A stretch of DNA of 36,493 nt. Origin: an uncultured Capnocytophaga sp. Lineage in GTDB: Bacteria > Bacteroidota > Bacteroidia > Flavobacteriales > Flavobacteriaceae. Where the stretch lies: NCBI RefSeq assembly GCF_938029845.1, contig NZ_CALHGG010000024.1, positions 1 to 36,493 on the forward strand, given 5' to 3'. Shown one piece after another: positions 30,930 through 36,493 of the stretch. Position numbers and translations under genes: made by a program. Below the pieces are notes generated by a model. It was not told where the DNA came from and did not search any database. It saw nothing but the letters and a program-made list of their open reading frames with translations. Numbering within the stretch: position 1 is the stretch's first letter; each line of letters starts with the position of its first letter.

Positions 30930-31982
30930 ATGAAAGGACTGTATATACTGATACTTATCTTCTTCCCTATATTCGGATTTGCACAAAAAGAAAACGAAAC
31001 TTCTGCTAAAGAAAAAGCTCAAAGAGAAAAATTAGAAAGACAATCGCAAGTATTTGCTTATGAGGGCTATAAAGCAGGCAAAGCAAATAAACTCCCTGAA
31101 TCCGAAATGGATTACCGCAAGGCAATTTCCAAGAATCCTGAGAACACAACCGCCCAATACAATATGGGTGATGTACTCTATTCCCAAAAGGCGTATGAGG
31201 AGGCGGCCAATCATTTTAGAGAGACCGCTATGAATAAAAAAGCAACTAAGGATGAAAAACATAGGGCTTTCCATAACTTGGGCAACATAGCTATGGAAAA
31301 AGAAGAATATGACCAGGCTGTACAGTTCTATAAGGAGGCACTGCGTAATAACCCTGCCGATGATGAGACACGCTATAACCTTGCTGTAGCTAAAGATAAA
31401 CTATCAAAACAAAAACCTAAAGATAACGAGAACCAACAAAACAAGGATAATAAAGACCAACAAAACAAGGATAATAAAGACCAACAAAACAAGGATAACA
31501 AAGATCAACAAAACAAGGATAACAAAGATCAGCAAAAAAAGGATAATAAAGACCAACAGAACAAGGATAATAAAGATAACAAGGATAAAAAAGACCAACA
31601 AAATAAAGATAATAAAGACAACAAAGATCAACAAAATAAAGACAACAAAGATAACAAGGATAATAAAGACCAAAATAACAATAATCAAAACAATAATAAT
31701 AACCAAAATAAGGACAATAAGGATAACCAAGATAATAAGAACAATAATAACCAGCAAGGACAATCTGAAAGAGGTCCTTCACAATCTCAAAATAGGGATA
31801 ATCAACAGAATAAAGAGAGTCGCGGTGGCAATCCAGAAGGAAGACAACAAGGGGAACTCTCTCCTGAGCAAATCAATCGTATTCTTAATGCAATAAGCAA
31901 TGAAGAAAAGAAAACACAAGAGAAGATAAATGCTAAAAAAATAAAGGGTAAAGCTACCAATACAAATAGGAAAGACTGGTAG
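30930..31982 (+). CDS. batC: BatC-like TPR protein with NKDQ-rich repeat tail
   Basis: A 350-residue protein with signal peptide MKGLYILILIFFPIFGFAQ. Residues about 45-150 carry three TPR units, for example YDQAVQFYKEALRNNPADDE. From about 160 to 275 the sequence is almost only Asn, Lys, Asp and Gln, with an eight-residue unit NKDNKDQQ repeated five or more times (24-bp DNA unit) and shorter variants. The C-terminus (about 290-350) is more complex (LSPEQINRILNAISNEEKKTQ), typical of BatC. BatC belongs to the Bacteroides aerotolerance cluster, whose biochemical role is unsettled. The start at 30930 is chosen because the earlier in-frame codon at 30900 lies in the promoter. batA and batB are not upstream. 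Confidence 0.87.
   Translation: MKGLYILILIFFPIFGFAQKENETSAKEKAQREKLERQSQVFAYEGYKAGKANKLPESEMDYRKAISKNPENTTAQYNMGDVLYSQKAYEEAANHFRETAMNKKATKDEKHRAFHNLGNIAMEKEEYDQAVQFYKEALRNNPADDETRYNLAVAKDKLSKQKPKDNENQQNKDNKDQQNKDNKDQQNKDNKDQQNKDNKDQQKKDNKDQQNKDNKDNKDKKDQQNKDNKDNKDQQNKDNKDNKDNKDQNNNNQNNNNNQNKDNKDNQDNKNNNNQQGQSERGPSQSQNRDNQQNKESRGGNPEGRQQGELSPEQINRILNAISNEEKKTQEKINAKKIKGKATNTNRKDW
31426..31750 (+). repeat. 24-bp tandem repeat inside batC
   Basis: Coding repeat with unit close to AACAAAACAAGGATAATAAAGACC, encoding NKDNKDQQ. About five near-perfect units run from 31430 to 31560 and then decay into 9- to 15-bp AAGATAAC-type units. All changes keep the frame. It is a clear candidate for copy-number variation by slippage. 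Confidence 0.85.
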
Positions 31983-32025
31983 TATAGTATGCTGTAACCA
32001 ATTTGTTTTTATAAAAGCTCAGTTT

Positions 32026-33849
32026 ATGCGCAATTATTTATTTTATATATTATTTTTTATAACAACTATATCTTTAGCGCAGGAGGTTTCCTTTAAGGCA
32101 CAACCTTCTCGCACTTCTTTGGGCGAAAACGAACATCTTAGGGTGGATTTTACTATGAATAAAGAGGGAGATAACTTTGTCCCACCTTCCTTTGAGAACT
32201 TTGGGGTTACAGGTCCTACCCAATCTATCTCTCACTCTTGGATCAATGGAACTCGTAGCTTTTCGAAGACATATACGTATATGCTACAACCTAAGCGCAA
32301 AGGAAAACTTACCATAGGATCTGCCTCTATTATTATTGAAGGAAAAGAGTACAAAACCAAACCTATCACGATAGAGGTAACCGATGCTGTATCCAATCCT
32401 CGTGGTACTCAAACGACACCACCTCCATCTAATCCTTTTGCGGGCTTTCCTTTTGGTTTTGATCCCTTTGGTAGTGAGGAAGAACAACCTACTCAGGTGA
32501 TAGAACCAACCAAGGATGAACTCTTTATGGTTGCAGAAGTTTCTGAAAAACAAGTGTATGTGAATCAGCCTATTACTATTACCTATAGGCTTTACATTGA
32601 TGCACGCTTCGGTATAGCTGGATTGGAGAATATACAAGAACCTCGCTATGCTAACTTTTGGAGCCAACAGCTCTTGGATAAGATTCAAGTAACTGAGGTG
32701 ATGCATAATGGTCGACCTTTCCGCTGTGTTACCCTCAAGCAGGTGCTATTGTACCCGCAACAGGCAGGTGAACAGGTGATTAATCCCTTCTCTTCTACCT
32801 TTGTCCTACAATTGCCCTCCAATCAGGTCGATTTCTTCGGGAATCGCTCCTATGTAACTCGTACCCGTAGCCTGCAGACTGCAACGACTAAAATTAATGT
32901 CTTACCTCTACCCGAAGAAGGCAAACCAGCAAACTTCTCAGGGGCTGTGGGAAATTTCTCTTTGTCTATGAATTTCCCAACACGTTCTCTTAATGCGGGT
33001 GAAACTACCTCAGGAGAGATCATCATCTCAGGAAAAGGAAATTTCAAGCTCTTTGATATTCCCAAATTGGCTTTCCCTCCTGCCTTGGAGGTATATGCCC
33101 CTAAGGAGGAAGAACATCTGACCAATAGCACCACAGGTGTCAGTGGAGATATTACCCATAGCTATACTATTGTACCTCAGTACAAAGGAAAGTTCCCTAT
33201 TCCTCCCTTGAATTTTACTTTCTTTAATCCTGATACTCAGAAATATGAGACACTCACTTCAGAGAATATTACCATAGAAGTACTCAATGGTCAGGAGTAC
33301 AAACCTGCTAATAATGAAGAAGCACAAGGTACAGTATCACAATTACAAGGTCAATTCCAACCACTCAAGGAGGCTTCCGAACTGTTACCTATAAACCAAC
33401 CTAAGTTCTTTGCTTCAACAGCTTTCTACCTCTTGTGGTTGTTACCTTTGTTACTGATTCCTTTGGTACTTATTTTGTGGTATATCTATCAGAAGCGAAA
33501 TGATGATACTCAACAGAACAGAAGTCGCCGAACAAGTCGTTTGGCTAAGAAGTATCTTTCAGCAGCCAAGAAAAATCTTACTGATAAGGAGGCCTTCTAT
33601 GAGGCTTTGGAACGTGGTTTACATACTTATCTTAAGGCAAAACTCTATATCGAAACAAGCGAACTGAGCAAGGATAAGATACAGCAGCTCCTCACAGAGA
33701 AAGGGGTAGCAGCTGAACCTATTAAGGATTTCATCCAATTGCTTTCCAACTGTGAGATGGCACGTTATGCTCCTTATACACAGACTGATATTAATAACGA
33801 TTACCAACAGGCAGCCACTATCATTGCCTTACTAGACAAACAATTATAA
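32026..33849 (+). CDS. batD: BatD oxygen-tolerance family protein
   Basis: A 607-residue envelope protein. The N-terminal signal MRNYLFYILFFITTISLAQ is followed by repeated Ig-like beta domains (about 25-430) in the periplasm. A single membrane segment lies at about 465-488 (FYLLWLLPLLLIPLVLILWYI), and a cytoplasmic helical tail (about 500-607) follows. The GQEYKPANNEEAQGTV linker and LGENEHLRVDFTM start are typical of BatD. It works with the BatA-BatC proteins, but the molecular function is unknown. It lies 43 nt after batC and 11 nt before ppk. Confidence 0.9.
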   Translation: MRNYLFYILFFITTISLAQEVSFKAQPSRTSLGENEHLRVDFTMNKEGDNFVPPSFENFGVTGPTQSISHSWINGTRSFSKTYTYMLQPKRKGKLTIGSASIIIEGKEYKTKPITIEVTDAVSNPRGTQTTPPPSNPFAGFPFGFDPFGSEEEQPTQVIEPTKDELFMVAEVSEKQVYVNQPITITYRLYIDARFGIAGLENIQEPRYANFWSQQLLDKIQVTEVMHNGRPFRCVTLKQVLLYPQQAGEQVINPFSSTFVLQLPSNQVDFFGNRSYVTRTRSLQTATTKINVLPLPEEGKPANFSGAVGNFSLSMNFPTRSLNAGETTSGEIIISGKGNFKLFDIPKLAFPPALEVYAPKEEEHLTNSTTGVSGDITHSYTIVPQYKGKFPIPPLNFTFFNPDTQKYETLTSENITIEVLNGQEYKPANNEEAQGTVSQLQGQFQPLKEASELLPINQPKFFASTAFYLLWLLPLLLIPLVLILWYIYQKRNDDTQQNRSRRTSRLAKKYLSAAKKNLTDKEAFYEALERGLHTYLKAKLYIETSELSKDKIQQLLTEKGVAAEPIKDFIQLLSNCEMARYAPYTQTDINNDYQQAATIIALLDKQL

Positions 33850-33860
33850 TACTATGAAAG

Positions 33861-35912
33861 ATGAACACACAACCAAAAATTCCCATACGCAACAGAGACC
33901 TCAGTTGGCTCTCTTTTAACGAACGTGTATTGCAGGAGGCTAGCGATCCAAGGAATCCCTTGGTGGAACGTATGCGCTTTGTAGGTATTTTCTCCAATAA
34001 TTTGGATGAATTCTTCAGAGTGCGCTATGCTATTGCAAGGCGTGATTTTAGGCTCCTTAAGGATGAAGAGATGATTGCTCAGGCTCATTCTCTATTGGAG
34101 CAGATCAATAGCCAAGTGGTACAACTCCAACAGAAGAGTCTCGCTATTTTGGAGCGTATCAAGGAAGAACTCAAGGGAGAGGATATTTATATTATTGATG
34201 AGAGAGAGATACTTCCTGAGCATGTGGATTATGTAAGAGAATATTTTATCAATACAATAAGCCCTGCACTTTTTACCATTATTCTCAATGAAGTAGAGGC
34301 ACTTCCTAACCTTAAGGACGATGTGGCTTATTTGGCTGTTCGCATGGTACTGGCTTCTGAGAGTGGTAAAAAGCAAAAAATACAGTATGCTCTTATAGAA
34401 CTTCCCAAGACCTTGGATAGATTCATTGTATTGCCCAAGATAGGCAATGCTAACTATATTATTCTCTTGGACGATGTGATTCGCTTTTGTCTTAGCTCTC
34501 ATTTCTATATTTTCCCTTGTGAGGATATTTCCGCTTATATGATTAAGATTACTCGCAATGCGGAGCTAGATTTGGATACCGATCTTAATAAGAGTTTTAT
34601 TGAAAAAATATCCACAAGTGTGGAAGGACGTAAGCGAGCTGAACCAGTACGATTTATCTATGACAAGCTCATTGATGAGGAGATGTTACGTTTTCTAAAG
34701 GAAAAAATGGGTATACAATCTACCGATAGTGTTATCGCAGGAGGACGTTATCACAACAGACGTGATTATATGAACTTTCCTCATTGTGAGCGCAAGGAAC
34801 TGATGTACAAGCCTTTTCACCCTTATCCTATCAAAGACCTCAAGGTGGAAGAAAGTCTATTTTCTCAAATAGCTCAGCGAGACTATTTACAATATACTCC
34901 TTATCATAGTTTTTCTTACCTAATACGTTTCTTAAGAGAAGCAGCTCTTGACCCTAAGGTGAAGAGCATAAAAATTACGATCTATCGCTTGGCCAAACAA
35001 TCACAAGTGATTAACTCTTTGATCAATGCCGTAAAAAATGGTAAGAAAGTAACCGTTCAGATAGAACTGCAAGCACGTTTTGATGAGACAGCCAATATCC
35101 ACTATGCGGAGCAACTTCAAAGAGAAGGGGTTAATACGATTTTTGGCATACGAGGGCTTAAGGTGCATAGCAAAATTGGGGTTATAGAGCGAGAAGAGAA
35201 TGGGAAAACATATCGTTATGGCTTTATAAGTACAGGAAATTTCAATGAATCTTCTGCAAAAATATATACAGATTATACTTTATTTACAGCTCATCAGGAG
35301 ATATTGGATGAGATCAATCGAGTATTTAAGTTCTTTGATACTCCTTTTCAGGTATTCCAATACAAGAATCTTTTAGTCTCTCCTCACTATACCAAAACAA
35401 CTTTCTTATCGCTCATTGATAGGGAAATAGCCTTAGCAAAAGAAGGGAAAGAGGCTTTCCTAAAGCTCAAGATGAATGGCCTTACTAATGAGGAGATGAT
35501 AGAGAAGTTATATGAAGCGAGTCAGGCAGGGGTCAAGATACAGATGATTGTTCGTGGGGTATGTGGTTTATTGCCCCAAGTACAGGGGCTTAGTGAAAAT
35601 ATAGAGGTGATCAGCATAGTGGATCGTTTCTTGGAGCATTCCCGATTGTATGTCTTTGGGAACGATGGTAATCCTCTTTATTATATATCCTCAGCTGACT
35701 GGATGTCTCGTAATCTCAACAATAGGGTAGAGGTTTCTTGTCCTATTTATCAAAAGGATATCCAACAACAACTTTGGGATACTTTTCATTTAGCTTGGAA
35801 TGATCGTGTAAAAGCACGAATAATAGACAAAGATCAGCAGAATGCTTACCGATCCCAGCAGCAAGGACAATCCTCGCAAGAAGCCATCTATAATTACTAT
35901 AGTAATAACTAA
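33861..35912 (+). CDS. ppk1: polyphosphate kinase 1
   Basis: A 683-residue enzyme that reversibly makes inorganic polyphosphate from ATP. The N-terminal domain begins IPIRNRDLSWLSFNERVLQEA. The two catalytic histidines of the phospholipase-D-like halves are visible: His436 in GLKVHSKIGVI, the autophosphorylated residue, and His593 in FLEHSRLYVF. The STGNFNESSAKIYTDYTLFT segment (about 454-473) is also diagnostic. It starts 11 nt after batD, so it is probably in the same transcript, an unusual partner for bat genes. The Gln/Ser-rich C-terminal tail is poorly conserved. Confidence 0.96.
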   Translation: MNTQPKIPIRNRDLSWLSFNERVLQEASDPRNPLVERMRFVGIFSNNLDEFFRVRYAIARRDFRLLKDEEMIAQAHSLLEQINSQVVQLQQKSLAILERIKEELKGEDIYIIDEREILPEHVDYVREYFINTISPALFTIILNEVEALPNLKDDVAYLAVRMVLASESGKKQKIQYALIELPKTLDRFIVLPKIGNANYIILLDDVIRFCLSSHFYIFPCEDISAYMIKITRNAELDLDTDLNKSFIEKISTSVEGRKRAEPVRFIYDKLIDEEMLRFLKEKMGIQSTDSVIAGGRYHNRRDYMNFPHCERKELMYKPFHPYPIKDLKVEESLFSQIAQRDYLQYTPYHSFSYLIRFLREAALDPKVKSIKITIYRLAKQSQVINSLINAVKNGKKVTVQIELQARFDETANIHYAEQLQREGVNTIFGIRGLKVHSKIGVIEREENGKTYRYGFISTGNFNESSAKIYTDYTLFTAHQEILDEINRVFKFFDTPFQVFQYKNLLVSPHYTKTTFLSLIDREIALAKEGKEAFLKLKMNGLTNEEMIEKLYEASQAGVKIQMIVRGVCGLLPQVQGLSENIEVISIVDRFLEHSRLYVFGNDGNPLYYISSADWMSRNLNNRVEVSCPIYQKDIQQQLWDTFHLAWNDRVKARIIDKDQQNAYRSQQQGQSSQEAIYNYYSNN

Positions 35913-35919
35913 AAAATAG

Positions 35920-35956
35920 AAAGACCAATGATTATCTTATTTATCATTGGTCTTTT
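35920..35956 (+). terminator. intrinsic terminator after ppk1
   Basis: A 13-bp perfect stem AAAGACCAATGAT/ATCATTGGTCTTT (35920-35932 with 35943-35955), 10-nt loop, 7 nt after the stop codon, with a T run at its end. Confidence 0.88.
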
Positions 35957-36051
35957 GTTATTAGTGTAGTTCTCTGTAAAGGCGCAATTTATTACGTCTT
36001 AACAAATTAGATTATACCAATATTTTTAATTATTTACATTATAGTTATCTA

Positions 36052-36090
36052 TATAAAAAATAAAGACTATTCGCAAAAAGAATAGTCTTT
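36052..36090 (-). terminator. intrinsic terminator after rpsT
   Basis: An 11-bp stem, AAAGACTATTC with GAATAGTCTTT (36062-36072 with 36080-36090). Read on the minus strand it is followed by TTTATTTTTT, so it ends the rpsT transcript. It faces the ppk1 terminator; the 95 bp between them hold nothing recognisable. Confidence 0.85.
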
Positions 36091-36133
36091 ATTAATAGTA
36101 ATTTTAAATATTTCACTATGAGCAAATGATTTT

Positions 36134-36391
36134 TTAAGCTACTAATGAATTTACATGCTTCATTAAGCTGCTTTTAAGATTACCCGCTTTATTTTTATGG
36201 ATAATGTTTCTTTTAGCTAATTTATCAATCATAGAAACTACATTAGGTAATAGTTCCTTAGCTACAGCTACATCAGTAGTAGTACGCAATTTTTTTATAG
36301 CGTTACGAGTAGTTTTATGTTGATAGCGATTTCTAAGGCGTGCAGCCTCATTTCTTCTAATTCTTTTGATTGCTGACTTATGGTTTGCCAT
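36134..36391 (-). CDS. rpsT: 30S ribosomal protein S20
   Basis: An 85-residue basic, helical protein of the small ribosomal subunit that binds 16S rRNA. It begins [21 protein letters not shown], the classic S20 start, and ends [20 protein letters not shown]. The length is normal. It lies 48 nt downstream of tRNA-Glu on the same strand with no promoter core between, so the two are probably transcribed together. Confidence 0.97.
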   Translation of the reverse strand: MANHKSAIKRIRRNEAARLRNRYQHKTTRNAIKKLRTTTDVAVAKELLPNVVSMIDKLAKRNIIHKNKAGNLKSSLMKHVNSLVA

Positions 36392-36439
36392 ATTCTTATC
36401 TCAATTAAAGTGGTATTGTATAAAATTACTAAAATTATG

Positions 36440-36493
36440 TAGTCCGTAGGGGAATCGAACCCCTGTTACAAGGATGAAAACCTTGCGTCCTAA
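36440..36493 (-). tRNA. tRNA-Glu (anticodon TTC), 3' part, cut by window edge
   Basis: The minus strand shows the 3' 54 nt: anticodon stem CAAGG/CCTTG with loop TTTTCAT (anticodon TTC), T arm AGGGG/CCCCT with loop TTCGATT, acceptor strand ACGGACT and discriminator A. CCA is not encoded. The acceptor 5' strand and most of the D arm lie beyond 36493. Confidence 0.92.

Noticed and set aside
31426..31750. Regular repeats as a CRISPR array
   Set aside because: Units are contiguous without spacers, encode an in-frame protein repeat, and no cas genes are present.
31404..31782. Long hydrophobic open frames on the minus strand (Ile/Leu/Val- or Tyr/Cys-rich)
   Set aside because: They are mirror frames of the AAC/GAT/AAA/CAA-rich batC repeat; the composition follows from the repeat, and no promoter or start context supports them.

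Overview
The window looks like a chromosome segment from a low-GC flavobacterium (Bacteroidota), most likely Capnocytophaga or a close relative. The evidence is the gene content (LptE-TPR-SecG cluster, BatC/BatD, an ATP-cone-less NrdA, tRNA-Glu next to rpsT), weak ribosome-binding sites, and many copies of the Bacteroidota promoter core TAnnTTTG. Three of those copies have a TTTG box exactly 19 bp upstream. The genus is inference; the phylum is well supported.

Region 1 (1-6776, minus strand) is a surface-polysaccharide operon read leftwards from a TAnnTTTG promoter at 6806-6813. The order is UDP-glucose dehydrogenase, SDR epimerase, Wzx-type flippase, GT-A-type glycosyltransferase, nitroreductase-family protein, polysaccharide pyruvyl transferase, and a GT4-like glycosyltransferase cut by the window edge. 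Genes overlap or nearly touch. The variable part (1 to about 4600) is visibly more AT-rich than the rest. Region 2 (6860-9714, minus) holds pfkA and a multidrug/lipid-type ABC exporter, each with its own promoter. Region 3 (9868-11036, plus) holds a YqeY-like protein, tRNA-Arg(TCG) and about 560 bp without a protein gene. That stretch carries two promoter-led, strongly structured candidate small RNAs, the second ending in a clear intrinsic terminator.

Region 4 (11021-16387, minus) is an operon of an unknown membrane protein, three tandem aromatic amino acid permease paralogues and a SpoT/MESH1-like HD hydrolase. The last permease is fused in frame to an extra membrane domain. Region 5 (16448-26415, plus) contains LptE, a TPR protein, SecG, a secreted YD-repeat protein, MazG, NrdA, XerD, an M1 aminopeptidase and an M48 lipoprotein peptidase. 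Region 6 (26517-35955, plus) contains Tex, an oligopeptidase B, BatC with an NKDQ-rich tandem repeat, BatD and polyphosphate kinase 1. Region 7 (36052-36493, minus) has tRNA-Glu (partial) followed by rpsT.

There is no CRISPR array, insertion sequence, prophage or obvious defence island. The best candidates for something undescribed are the two structured RNAs at 10607-11036 and the permease fusion at 11418-11830.
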